Below, piece by piece: positions 47,498-56,441 of a stretch of 64,000 nucleotides of DNA. Each line of letters begins with the position of its first letter. The stretch's first letter is position 1. Source of the DNA: Methylobacterium durans (GTDB lineage: Bacteria; Pseudomonadota; Alphaproteobacteria; Rhizobiales; Beijerinckiaceae). The stretch spans positions 6,712,001 to 6,776,000 of the forward strand of contig NZ_CP029550.1 in assembly GCF_003173715.1 (NCBI RefSeq). Direction: 5' to 3'. Under the pieces are notes generated by a model, which saw nothing but the letters and a program-made list of their open reading frames with translations, ran no database searches and was not told the origin of the DNA. A program made the translations under genes and the position numbers.

Positions 47498-48687
47498 CAG
47501 TGCACGCCGAGCCAGTCGAGCAGCATCTGCTCCTGCTTGCCGAAGGCGTGCTCCGGCCCGTGGCCGTTCTTCACCATCGGCGCCTTGAAGAAGGTCGAGA
47601 GCTGTTCCTGCACGCCGCCGTCGCCGCGCTTCTTGGCGAGGTCCAGCACGCGGGCGATCTCGATGACGAGCGGCGCGGCCAGGATCGAGTCCTTGCAGAG
47701 GAAGTTCACCTTGATCTGCATCCGCTGGCCAAGGAAGCCGGTGACGTCGATGTTGTCCCAGGCTTCCTTGTCGTCGCCGCGGGGACGGTAATAGTGGATG
47801 TGCACGAGGTGGTCCTCGACCGGGTAGCCGAGGATCGAGTCGAGCACCGTGCCCTTGGTGTTGAGCTTCGATTGCAGCGAGCTCGGATCGTTGAGGGCGA
47901 GGCCGTCGCGGTTGCCCAGGATGTTCGTCGAGAACCAGCCGTCGACATGGAGGGCGCGGGCCTTCAGCGCCGGCGCCAGCACCGTCTTCATCATGGTCTG
48001 GCCCGTCTTGCCGTCCTTGCCGGCGACCGGGACGTTGAGCTCGCGCGCGAGTTCCAGGAGAGCGGGGACGTCGGCCGCGACGCTCGGGGTGAAATTCGCG
48101 TACGGCACGCCGCTCTTGATCGCCGCGTAGGCGTAGAGCATCGCCGGGCTGATCGACTCGTCGCTCGCATCGAGACCCTTCTCGAAGGCGGCCGAGGAGT
48201 TCAGCACCGGCTCGCTGAGATCGGGCCAGCGCTCGGTCGAGGCGAGGTTGACGACGACCACCTCGTCGAGGTTGCTCTCCTGGCGGAACCGACGCAGGTC
48301 GTTGGCGATGATCGAGACCGTTTCGCGGTGATCCTTGGCGACGATGCGGTTGCCACCGTCGATGTTCTTGCAGAACTTGGCGCTGCCGACCGCCGGCCAG
48401 GGCGTGATGCCCTTCAGGACCTGGGCGCCGTTCTCGATGTCCTGCTTGGTGAGCACGCCGTGGCCCGCCGCGGCGGAGGCGAGGTCGTCGCTGTTGAGGT
48501 CCCAGCCGCCGAAGACGAGATCCTTGTAGTCGGCCATGCCGGCGACGGGGACGTTCGCGAGCGGCAGGCCGTCGAGCCTGTTCGATCCCGATTTGATCAT
48601 CTCGATGCCGGCGATCGCTGTGGTGGCGACGGCGCCACCCATGCCAACGAACGCAACGCCGACGCGGCGACCGGTCTGCATGCTCAT
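47497..48687 (-). CDS. ino1: Inositol-3-phosphate synthase
   Basis: A 396-residue NAD-dependent enzyme that cyclises glucose-6-phosphate to 1D-myo-inositol-3-phosphate. The Rossmann loop is GVAFVGMGGAVATTAIAGIE, and the catalytic region has NFTPSVAADVP, AGKDGKTGQTMMKTVLAP (two catalytic Lys) and GWFSTNILGNRDGLAL. Its length fits the prokaryotic form. It heads the long operon, with 311 bases of non-coding sequence upstream containing a perfect CtrA-type box. Inositol synthesis is uncommon in alphaproteobacteria, which makes the downstream genes more telling. Confidence 0.93.
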   Translation of the reverse strand: MSMQTGRRVGVAFVGMGGAVATTAIAGIEMIKSGSNRLDGLPLANVPVAGMADYKDLVFGGWDLNSDDLASAAAGHGVLTKQDIENGAQVLKGITPWPAVGSAKFCKNIDGGNRIVAKDHRETVSIIANDLRRFRQESNLDEVVVVNLASTERWPDLSEPVLNSSAAFEKGLDASDESISPAMLYAYAAIKSGVPYANFTPSVAADVPALLELARELNVPVAGKDGKTGQTMMKTVLAPALKARALHVDGWFSTNILGNRDGLALNDPSSLQSKLNTKGTVLDSILGYPVEDHLVHIHYYRPRGDDKEAWDNIDVTGFLGQRMQIKVNFLCKDSILAAPLVIEIARVLDLAKKRGDGGVQEQLSTFFKAPMVKNGHGPEHAFGKQEQMLLDWLGVH

Positions 48688-48998
48688 CGGAACCGAACTT
48701 CCTTGCTGTGAAGACGCGGGGGCGTCGGACGGGCCAGGAGAGCCAGCCCCGCGTGGGACTAGGTAACTGGCTCCGCCAGGCTTCGTTCCAAGCCCCGCTC
48801 GGACAAATTTCTGCCTCCGTTCCCCTGAACCGCGCCCGAACGAGCCGTTAAAAATTCGTGAAAGCGCAGAGTTAACCGACTCTTAAGGGTGCCACGGTTG
48901 GATCACCCGGTCGTCCCATTGTGGACACAGCGGGCGGCGACATAGCCGCCACTTGATCGAAGCCGCGCCCAAGCAAGCCGCGGCACGACAAAGGAAGA
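48688..48998. other. Divergent control region between ino1 and a lytic transglycosylase gene
   Basis: This 311-base region contains an AT-richer block (about 48840-48890) with TTAAAAATTC and a perfect CtrA-type box at 48872-48886. The box is 112 bases upstream of the plus-strand gene and 184 bases upstream of ino1. No gene or RNA is recognisable in it. Confidence 0.55.
48872..48886. promoter_or_regulatory. Perfect CtrA-type box between ino1 and a lytic transglycosylase gene
   Basis: TTAACCGACTCTTAA is an exact TTAA-N7-TTAA match. It is closer to the transglycosylase gene, a cell-wall function that fits CtrA control, but could serve either direction. Confidence 0.68.
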
Positions 48999-50129
48999 AT
49001 GATGGGGGTTTTCCCGGAGCCGGCGCATTGCGCCGACGACGCGAGCCGTCTCGTGCCTGGCGAGACTGTGGATCAAGATCAGACCGTAGCGTGGCTGCTG
49101 CGGGCCGAGCCGAAAAGACAGGGCCGACGCCGTGCCAATATTCGCCGTCGTCTGCTGACGACTATGCTAGCCGGTCTCGTCGGCTTCAGTTTGCCGCAGA
49201 GCGCGCTGGCCCCGGCCTCCGCCCACGACCGCATCGACGAGCGCGCCTTCGCGGCCCGCGATCTCGCGAGCCGGACGGGCCCGGAGAGGCCGTCCGACTG
49301 GGGCGGCGTGCCACTGCTCGACCAGGAGCCGGCCACCACGGCCCTCATCGCGAGCGATCTCGCCGCCCTGCCCCAGCCCCGCACCGGAACCGGGGACGAG
49401 ATCCTTCGCTTCGGCGAGATGAGCGTGCCGCGCTCGATCGTCGAGACGATCCTGCGCGCCTCCGCCGAGGCCGGGGTCGACCCCGTCTACATGATGGCGC
49501 TCGCCGACAAGGAGTCGAGCTTCTCGACCCGGGCCAAGGCCGCGACCTCGTCCGCCGAGGGCCTGTTCCAGTTCGTCGCCGCGACCTGGCTGGAGATGAT
49601 CCGCGACTTCGGTGCCCGCTACGGCTACGAGGATGAGGCCGCCGCCGTCACCGGCCGGGGCGGCGCGATCACCGTCTCGGGCGAGGGCATGCGCGAGCGG
49701 GTGCTGCGCCTGCGCCGCGACCCCTACGTCGCCTGCCTGATGGCGGCCGAGCTGATCAAGCGCGATCGCGCCCGGATCGAGGCCCGGATCGGGCGCGACC
49801 TGAAGACATCGGAACTCTACCTCGCCCATTTCTTCGGCACGTCGAGCGCCGGCCGCTTCCTGGCGCTGAGCGCCGAGCAGCCGGGCATCGTCGCCTCGAA
49901 GGAGTTCCGCAGCGCGGCCCGGGCGAACCGCTCCCTGTTCACGGAGAAGGCCGGCAAGGGCCGCCGCGGCCTGACGGTCGCCGAGGTCTACGAGAAGATC
50001 GACGACATGATCGACCGCCGCCTCAACCAGTACGAGGGCGTCGCGGCCCTCGCCGAGACCTTGGTGAGAGATGTGCGTGAGGACGGCCGCGTGAAGATCA
50101 CCGACGCCTCGCTGCCCGAGATCCGCTGA
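48999..50129 (+). CDS. Lytic transglycosylase SLT domain protein
   Basis: A 376-residue protein with an SLT lysozyme-like fold that cuts peptidoglycan glycan strands. The catalytic Glu is in MALADKESSFSTRAKAATSS, then AEGLFQFVAATWLEMI near residues 180-205. A basic stretch and hydrophobic segment (LLTTMLAGLVGFSLPQSALA) near 52-72 act as membrane anchor or late signal. The ATGATG at 48999 follows AAAGGAAGA. The anchor is unusually far from the N terminus, so translation may begin downstream. Confidence 0.82.
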   Translation: MMGVFPEPAHCADDASRLVPGETVDQDQTVAWLLRAEPKRQGRRRANIRRRLLTTMLAGLVGFSLPQSALAPASAHDRIDERAFAARDLASRTGPERPSDWGGVPLLDQEPATTALIASDLAALPQPRTGTGDEILRFGEMSVPRSIVETILRASAEAGVDPVYMMALADKESSFSTRAKAATSSAEGLFQFVAATWLEMIRDFGARYGYEDEAAAVTGRGGAITVSGEGMRERVLRLRRDPYVACLMAAELIKRDRARIEARIGRDLKTSELYLAHFFGTSSAGRFLALSAEQPGIVASKEFRSAARANRSLFTEKAGKGRRGLTVAEVYEKIDDMIDRRLNQYEGVAALAETLVRDVREDGRVKITDASLPEIR

Positions 50130-50148
50130 GGCTCGTTCCAGCTGGCCG

Positions 50149-51780
50149 TCAGTGGCCGGCCGGCGCCTCGCCCTCGCGCTTGACCCGGCTCAGGATCATC
50201 GCGAGGGGCACGGCCGACGCCGAGACGAGGGCCAGCGCCCAGAACACGTCGATATAGGCTAAGAACGCGACCTGCTGGGCGAGCTGCTGGCCGATCCAGG
50301 CGGTGGCCTGCCCCTGCGCGTCGACGCCGGCCGCCCCGTGCTGCGCGAAGTAGCGCGTGGCCCGCGCGAGCGTCTCCTGGTAGGCGGGCTCGGTCGGCGT
50401 GATGTGCTCCACGAGCCGGCTCTGGTGGAATTGCTGGCGGTAGGCGAGGATGTTCTGCGCCAGCGAGACGCCCATCGAGCCGCCGACGTTGCGGGCGACG
50501 TTGATCAGCGCCGAGGCCTGATCCGTCTGCGAGGGGTCGATGCCCTCGTACGAGGCGGCCGTGATCGAGATGAAGATCATCGGCAGGCCGATGCCGATAT
50601 AGATGCGCGACCACGCGAAGAACCAGAACGTGCTGTCGCCGTAGAGGCGCGTGAGGTCGTACATCGCGAAGGCGACGATCGTGGCGCCCGCGGCGATCAG
50701 GTATTTCGGCTGTATCGTGCCCGAGACGCGCCCGATCACGAGCATCATGAACACCGTGACGAGGCCGCCCGGCGCCAGCGCGAGGCCGGCGAGCGTCGCC
50801 GTGTAGCCGAAGTAATCCTGCACGATCTGCGGGATGAACTGCGTCGTCGCGATCAGGATCGCGCCGGTGGCGAGCATCACGAGGAAGCAGGCGCCGAACT
50901 GGCGCTTGCCGAGAAGCCGCAGGTCGACGACCGGGTTCTTGCGGGTCAGCTCCCAGGGAATCATCAGGACGAAGGCGAGGACGCTCAGGATCGCGAAGGT
51001 GACGATCAGGTTCGAGCCGAACCAGTCCTTGCGCTGCCCCTCGTCGAGGACGACCTCAAGCGAGCCGAGGAAGGTCGCCACCAGCAGGAAGCCGATCAGG
51101 TCGAAGCGCACGCCCTCGCGCCGCAGCCGGCGACGCTCCCGCTTCGCCGAATCCGGATCCTCCAGCAGGACGTACATCAGGCCGAGGGCGAGCAGGCCGA
51201 TCGGCCCGTTGATCAGGAAGCACCAGTGCCAGGACACGTTGTCCGAGAGCCAGCCGCCGAGCGTCGGCCCGACCACGGGCGCCACCACCACCGCGAGCCC
51301 GTAGAGGGCGAAGGCCTGCCCCCGCTTCCGGGGCGGGAAGGAATCCGCCAGGATCGACTGCGCCAGCGGCGCCATGCCGCCGCCGCCCAGCCCCTGCAGC
51401 ACCCGGAAGACGAGGAGTGATCGCAGGTTCCAGGCGAAGCCGCACAGAACCGAAGCGACGGTGAAGAGCGCCACGCTCCACATGAAGAACGCCTTGCGGC
51501 CGTAGCGCTTGGCAAGGAAGCTCGAGGCGGTGAGGACGATGGCGTTGGCCACGAGGTAGCTTGTCACCACCCAGGCCGCCTCGTCGGGGCCGACCGCGAG
51601 GCCGCCGGAAATGTAGCGGAGCGCGACGTTCGCGATCGTCGTGTCGAGCACCTCCATGAAGGTCGCGAGCGACACGACGAGGGCGATGGCCCACGGGCTG
51701 TGCCCGCCCGCCGCCTTCGGCAACGCCCCGGATCTTGATCCCGACCGACCCCCGCCCGCCGCGGCGGCGCCCACGCTCAT
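50149..51780 (-). CDS. emrB: EmrB/QacA-family MFS multidrug transporter
   Basis: A 543-residue major facilitator with 14 membrane helices, exporting drugs with proton antiport. Motif C is LAVVVAPVVGPTLGGWLSD, motif D1-like LDTTIANVALRYISGGL near the N terminus and motif A FLAKRYGRKAFF. Its start overlaps the stop of the emrA gene (ATGA). Together with the EmrA adaptor it forms a three-part pump with an outer-membrane channel. No TolC gene is nearby. Convergent with the lytic transglycosylase gene. Confidence 0.9.
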   Translation of the reverse strand: MSVGAAAAGGGRSGSRSGALPKAAGGHSPWAIALVVSLATFMEVLDTTIANVALRYISGGLAVGPDEAAWVVTSYLVANAIVLTASSFLAKRYGRKAFFMWSVALFTVASVLCGFAWNLRSLLVFRVLQGLGGGGMAPLAQSILADSFPPRKRGQAFALYGLAVVVAPVVGPTLGGWLSDNVSWHWCFLINGPIGLLALGLMYVLLEDPDSAKRERRRLRREGVRFDLIGFLLVATFLGSLEVVLDEGQRKDWFGSNLIVTFAILSVLAFVLMIPWELTRKNPVVDLRLLGKRQFGACFLVMLATGAILIATTQFIPQIVQDYFGYTATLAGLALAPGGLVTVFMMLVIGRVSGTIQPKYLIAAGATIVAFAMYDLTRLYGDSTFWFFAWSRIYIGIGLPMIFISITAASYEGIDPSQTDQASALINVARNVGGSMGVSLAQNILAYRQQFHQSRLVEHITPTEPAYQETLARATRYFAQHGAAGVDAQGQATAWIGQQLAQQVAFLAYIDVFWALALVSASAVPLAMILSRVKREGEAPAGH

Positions 51781-53003
51781 CGCACCCGCACCGTAGGAAC
51801 GATCGACATGCCGGGTCCGATCGAGACGTCGCGGGGCCAGTCGTCGACGACGATCTTCACCGGGATGCGCTGGACGACCTTGACGTAATTGCCGGTGGCG
51901 TTCTGGGCCGGCAGCAGGCTGAAGGCGGTCCCCGAGCCAGGCTGCACCGAGTCGACCCGGCCGTGGATCTTGCGGTTCGGGTAGGCGTCGATCTCGATCT
52001 CGGCGCTCTGACCCGGCCGCATGTCGGTGATCTGCGTCTCCTTGTAGTTCGCCGTCACCCATTTCTCGTCGGGAACGAAGGTCGAGAGCGATTGACCGGC
52101 CTGCGCAAACTGGCCCTTGGCGCCGGAGAGCTGGACGATGCGGCCGGGCTGAGCGGCCATCACCGTCGTGTAGCCGAGGTTGAGTTCGGCCTGTGCGGCC
52201 TGGGCGCGGGCGGTGGCGAGGCTAGCCTCCGCGCTCGCCCGCTGCGCCTCCAGCGAACCGATCTGCTTCTGCGCCGAGATGACGCTCGCCCGCGCCCTCT
52301 GCAGCGAGGCTTCCTGCTGCTCCAAGTTCGAGGTCGATTGCTGCGATTGCTGAACCGTGCCGGCGCCGCGCGTAGCGAGGTCCTTGTAGCGGGCGGCATC
52401 CGCCTTGGCGAAGTCGAGGGCGGCCTGCGTCTGGGTCACCTGCACGCTCGCGACGTCGATCTGCGCCTTCTGCGCCTCGATCTGCGCGTCCACGTTCTGG
52501 ATCGAGGCCTCTGCCGAGGCGATCTGCGCCTGCGCCTGCCGGACGGCCACGTCGTAATCGCGCCGGTCGATCTGGAAGAGCGTGGTGCCGGCCTCGACGT
52601 GCTGATTGTCGGTGACCGGCACGTCGACGACGTACCCCGAGACCTTCGGAGCGATCGTGAACTGGCGCGCATCCACGAAGGCGTCGTCGGTCGATTCGTA
52701 GGGGTGCAGGGAGACGAGCCAGTAGAGGTAGCCCGCGACGCCGAGGGCGATCACGGCAAGCGCGCCGAGGCCGAACCAGATCGGGTGACGGCGGATCACG
52801 CTCGGGCGCTTCCCCTTCGCCCGTTCGTCATCGTCGTGACGTTTTCCGGCTTGGTCGCCCTCGGAATCGGAGGCCTGCCCGCCGTCGGATCCCTCGCGGG
52901 CCACCCCGGCCCCGTCGAGGTTCAGGACGTCGCGGGCGCTTGCGCGCGCAGCATCGTGGGGTCGAGCGCCGTCCTGCGGCGCGCCCTGCCGGTCATCAAG
53001 CAT
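51777..53003 (-). CDS. emrA: EmrA-type HlyD membrane fusion protein
   Basis: A 408-residue periplasmic adaptor with one N-terminal membrane helix (IWFGLGALAVIALGVAGYLYW near residues 72-92). The biotinyl-lipoyl halves are YESTDDAFVDARQFTIAPKVSG and LGYTTVMAAQPGRIV, flanking a long Ala/Gln-rich coiled coil. The first 60 residues are hydrophilic and acidic. It is cotranscribed with emrB. The ATG at 53003 gives MLDDRQGAP; other ATG or GTG starts upstream are possible. Confidence 0.88.
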   Translation of the reverse strand: MLDDRQGAPQDGARPHDAARASARDVLNLDGAGVAREGSDGGQASDSEGDQAGKRHDDDERAKGKRPSVIRRHPIWFGLGALAVIALGVAGYLYWLVSLHPYESTDDAFVDARQFTIAPKVSGYVVDVPVTDNQHVEAGTTLFQIDRRDYDVAVRQAQAQIASAEASIQNVDAQIEAQKAQIDVASVQVTQTQAALDFAKADAARYKDLATRGAGTVQQSQQSTSNLEQQEASLQRARASVISAQKQIGSLEAQRASAEASLATARAQAAQAELNLGYTTVMAAQPGRIVQLSGAKGQFAQAGQSLSTFVPDEKWVTANYKETQITDMRPGQSAEIEIDAYPNRKIHGRVDSVQPGSGTAFSLLPAQNATGNYVKVVQRIPVKIVVDDWPRDVSIGPGMSIVPTVRVR

Positions 53004-53212
53004 CGGTCCATCGTCCGCAAACGTTCCGAAGCCGCGCGAACGACCCGAAACCCTCGATAACCCGCCTCGTCCCTGCAAAGACTGACGGGCGCGCAAGGTT
53101 CCGCTCGGCCTCGACAGGGCTGGACTGCTGGAAACGCCGCCGCGTGCGATGCGGTCAGCGGCCGAGATCCGGCTTCGCGGTCCCTTTCCGCCCCCTCGGA
53201 GGAGCTTCTGCC

Positions 53213-53896
53213 ATGACGACCGGCAACCCCATCAACCCTCCCCACATTGCGGGCGCGACTCCGGCCGTGCCGCCCCTCGTCGGCGCCGCCCGCCTCGACG
53301 CGATGAGCATGGTGCTCGCGCGCAACTGGTGGCTGGTGGCACTTCGCGGACTCTGCGCCATCCTGTTCGGTGTGATCAGCCTCGTGGCGCCGCTCGCCAC
53401 GATCCTCACACTCGTGATCTTTTTCGCAGCCTACATGCTGGTCGACGGCGTGGTCGGCATCGTCGCCGCGGTGCGGGCGGCGCAGCGCCAGGAACGCTGG
53501 GGGCTGCTCCTGTTCGAGGGCCTGCTCGACATCGTCGTCGGCGTCGTCGCCTTCCTGATGCCGGCGGCCGCGGTCTGGGCCTTCGTCTACCTCGTGGCGC
53601 TGTGGGCGCTCGTCACCGGCGGCCTGATGCTCGCCGCCTCCTTCCGGCTGCACCTGAATTACGGCCGCTGGTGGCTGGCGCTCGGCGGCGTGATCTCGAT
53701 CCTGTTCGGGATCGCGCTGCTCATCAATCCGGGCATGTCGGCTGTGGTGCTGACGTGGTGGATGGGCGGCTACGCCGTCGCCTTCGGCATCATGCTGCTG
53801 ATCCTCGCCTTCCGCCTGCGCGGACGGCACGAGGAGGCCGGACGGCCGATGCCGAGCGCGCCCGGGGGCGCGACGCCGCCCGCCCCCGCCGCGTAG
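53213..53896 (+). CDS. HdeD-family acid-resistance membrane protein
   Basis: A 227-residue membrane protein with six helices arranged as repeated hairpins. NWWLVALRGLCAILFGVISLVAPL and RWWLALGGVISILFGIALLINP are typical HdeD segments. It ends with a Pro/Ala-rich tail. The ATG at 53213 is preceded by CGGAGGAGC. HdeD contributes to acid resistance at high density in Escherichia coli; the role here is unknown. Confidence 0.83.
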   Translation: MTTGNPINPPHIAGATPAVPPLVGAARLDAMSMVLARNWWLVALRGLCAILFGVISLVAPLATILTLVIFFAAYMLVDGVVGIVAAVRAAQRQERWGLLLFEGLLDIVVGVVAFLMPAAAVWAFVYLVALWALVTGGLMLAASFRLHLNYGRWWLALGGVISILFGIALLINPGMSAVVLTWWMGGYAVAFGIMLLILAFRLRGRHEEAGRPMPSAPGGATPPAPAA

Positions 53897-53960
53897 CGCC
53901 GCCCGCCTCATCCGGTCTAAAAGGGCGGCCCCGCACATTCTGGCCGGCGTCCCGCGCCGG

Positions 53961-56432
53961 GTGAACGATCAGCCGATGCCGCCTCACGAACCGGACCGCC
54001 CGCAGGACGGCCCCGCCCCGGACACCCGCGCCGCCGCCCGCGAGGCCGCGGCGGCGGCGCGCGTCCTCGGCCGCCAACTCGGCATCCTGGCGGCCGGCGC
54101 CGCCCGGGGCGCCGGGGCGCGGACGCGCGCCGCCGCGTCCGGTACCGGCCCGCTCCTGCGCGGTCTGTCGGAGCGCCTGCGCCGGCCCCGGCCCAGCCGC
54201 TTGGCGACGGGCGCGAGCGAAGCGGGCGAGGCGACGCGCGTCCCACGCCGCGGCTGGCGCGGGCGCATCGCCGGCAGTCCCCTCCTGGTGGCGCTCCTCG
54301 CTCTCGTGGCGCCACCGGTCCTCGCCCTGACGGGCCTCGTCGTCACGAGTTTTCTCACCCTGCCGCCCCTCGGCGGCGCGGCCCTCGACCCGGGGCAGCG
54401 GGCGCTCACCGTCGAGGCCGACGACGGGCGCGTCTTCGCGACCCGCGGCGCCTTCCGCGGGCAGCTCCTGACCGCGCCCGACCTGCCGCCGCACCTCGCC
54501 CAGGCGATCATCGCCATCGAGGACCGCCGCTTCTACAGCCATTGGGGCGTCGACCTGCGCGGACTCTTCCGCGCGGCCTGGCGCAACGCCGTCGGCGGCG
54601 GCGTGCGCGAGGGCGGCTCGACCATCACCCAGCAATATGTCCGACTGACCTCGCTGACCCAGGAGAAGACCCTGCGCCGCAAGGTCCAGGAGGCGTTCCT
54701 CGCTCTGCGCGTCGAGAGCGAGATGTCGAAGGACCAGATCCTGCTCGGCTATCTCAACACCGCCTATTTCGGGGCCGGCGCCTATGGGGTCGATGCGGCG
54801 GCCCGGCGCTACTTCGGCAAGCCCGCCAAGGCCCTGACGCTGCCCGAGGCGGCGATGCTGGCGGGCCTCGTGCGCGCGCCCTCGCAGCTTGCCCCGACCC
54901 GCAATTTCGGCGGCGCCAAGGAGCGTGCGGACGTCGTCCTGCAGACGATGGTCGAGACCGGCGCGATCACGGCGGAGGCCGCCGACAAGGCCCGCGCCCA
55001 GACGATCACGCTTCGCACGCCGCCCGAGACACCGCCCGGCACCAACTACTTCCTCGACATGGTGGCGGGCGACGCCAAGCGGCTCGCCGACACGCAAGGC
55101 GACGTGACCGTGCGCACGACGCTCAACCTCGACCTGCAGAGCCTCGCCGAGGGCGTCGTCGCCCGACGCCTTGATGCGGAGGGCACGAAGAAGAAGGCCG
55201 GTCAGGCCGCTCTCGTGGCGCTCTCGAAGGACGGCGCGATCCTCGCTCTGGTTGGCGGGCGCGACTACGAGGACAGCCAGTTCAACCGCGCGACGCAGGC
55301 CAAGCGCCAAGCGGGCTCGCTGTTCAAGCTGTTCGTCTACCTTACGGCCTACCAGAAGGGCTACACGCCGGAGAGCGTTCTCGTCGATCGCCCCGTCCAG
55401 ATCGGCGATTGGGAACCGCAGAACTCGAACAACCGCTTCCGCGGCGCGGTGCCCCTTTCGACGGCCTTCGCCCTCTCGATCAACACCATCGCGGCGCAAC
55501 TCGCCGACGAGGTCGGCGTGCCGGCGGTGATCGAGACGGCCCGCAGCCTCGGGGTCACGTCGGAGCTGCCGAACGTGCCGAGCCTGGCGCTCGGCTCGGC
55601 CGAGGTGACGCTCCTCGAGATGACCCGCGCCTATGCGGGGGTGCTCGCCAACCGCATGCCGCTCGAGGCCTACGGCGTCCACGCGATCCGGGGCGGAGCG
55701 CCCCAGCCGCTCTACGTCCATCCCGACCCCAAGGCGGGAGCGGCGCTGCCCGGCGACACCCGGGCGATGATGCTCGACTCGCTCCAGGCGGTGGTCGACG
55801 GCGGCACCGGCAAGGCGGCGCGGGTCTCCGGAATCCCGGTCGGCGGCAAGACTGGCACGACGCAGGAATATCGTGACGCGTGGTTCGTCGGGGTGACGCC
55901 CGATCTCGTGGTCGGAATCTGGGTCGGCAACGACGACAACAGCGCCATGAACCGGGTCAGCGGCGGCGATATGCCGGCCGCGATCTTCCGGGACTTCGTT
56001 CAGCGCGCCGCCGCCCAGATGGCGAAGGGCCGCGCCAAGCGCCCCTCCGCGGCGCGGGCCGAGCCCGCCCCGGCGGCGCCGGTCGCAGCATCTCCGGCGG
56101 CGGAGCTGCGCGGCGTGCCCGAGGTGATCGATACCGGCACCCTCGCCTTCCGGGGCCGGGTGGTACGGCTTCTCGGCGTCGAGGGCGAGGGCGGCGCGCT
56201 CGCCCGACAGCTCGCCCGTTATCTTCGCCGCCGCGAGGTCACCTGCGGACCCGGTGCCGAGGCACAACCAAGCAGCGCCGCGCTTCGCTGCCGGATCGAC
56301 GGAGACGACCTCGCCGCCCTGATCCTGGCGGCCGGGGGCGCTCGCGCCAGCGACGACGCGCCCTCCGACCTCCTTTCCGCCGAGGAGCAGGCCCGCTCCG
56401 AGCGGGTCGGCCTGTGGCGGCGCGAGCGCTGA
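53961..56432 (+). CDS. Class A penicillin-binding protein (PBP1A-like) with C-terminal nuclease-like domain
   Basis: An 823-residue bifunctional peptidoglycan synthase. A basic 100-residue cytoplasmic region precedes one membrane helix (about 113-133), then the GT51 glycosyltransferase (IEDRRFYSHWGVDLRG and REGGSTITQQYVR), and the transpeptidase with catalytic Ser in AGSLFKLF, SIN motif ALSINTIAA and KTGTTQEYRDAWFVG. From about residue 715 a domain like staphylococcal nuclease follows: VVRLLGVEGEGGALARQL, a Cys pair and SEEQ-like AEEQARSERVGLWRRE. The start may be this GTG or the ATG at 53976. Confidence 0.88.
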   Translation: MNDQPMPPHEPDRPQDGPAPDTRAAAREAAAAARVLGRQLGILAAGAARGAGARTRAAASGTGPLLRGLSERLRRPRPSRLATGASEAGEATRVPRRGWRGRIAGSPLLVALLALVAPPVLALTGLVVTSFLTLPPLGGAALDPGQRALTVEADDGRVFATRGAFRGQLLTAPDLPPHLAQAIIAIEDRRFYSHWGVDLRGLFRAAWRNAVGGGVREGGSTITQQYVRLTSLTQEKTLRRKVQEAFLALRVESEMSKDQILLGYLNTAYFGAGAYGVDAAARRYFGKPAKALTLPEAAMLAGLVRAPSQLAPTRNFGGAKERADVVLQTMVETGAITAEAADKARAQTITLRTPPETPPGTNYFLDMVAGDAKRLADTQGDVTVRTTLNLDLQSLAEGVVARRLDAEGTKKKAGQAALVALSKDGAILALVGGRDYEDSQFNRATQAKRQAGSLFKLFVYLTAYQKGYTPESVLVDRPVQIGDWEPQNSNNRFRGAVPLSTAFALSINTIAAQLADEVGVPAVIETARSLGVTSELPNVPSLALGSAEVTLLEMTRAYAGVLANRMPLEAYGVHAIRGGAPQPLYVHPDPKAGAALPGDTRAMMLDSLQAVVDGGTGKAARVSGIPVGGKTGTTQEYRDAWFVGVTPDLVVGIWVGNDDNSAMNRVSGGDMPAAIFRDFVQRAAAQMAKGRAKRPSAARAEPAPAAPVAASPAAELRGVPEVIDTGTLAFRGRVVRLLGVEGEGGALARQLARYLRRREVTCGPGAEAQPSSAALRCRIDGDDLAALILAAGGARASDDAPSDLLSAEEQARSERVGLWRRER

Positions 56433-56441
56433 GCGAACCGG

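Noticed and set aside
39803..48687. Mycothiol biosynthesis locus
   Set aside because: Only MshA-like and MshB-like families are present; no mshC ligase or mshD acetyltransferase, and alphaproteobacteria normally use glutathione.
53790..56267. Long minus-strand frame opposite the PBP1A gene
   Set aside because: Antisense shadow; the plus-strand protein has catalytic motifs in order.
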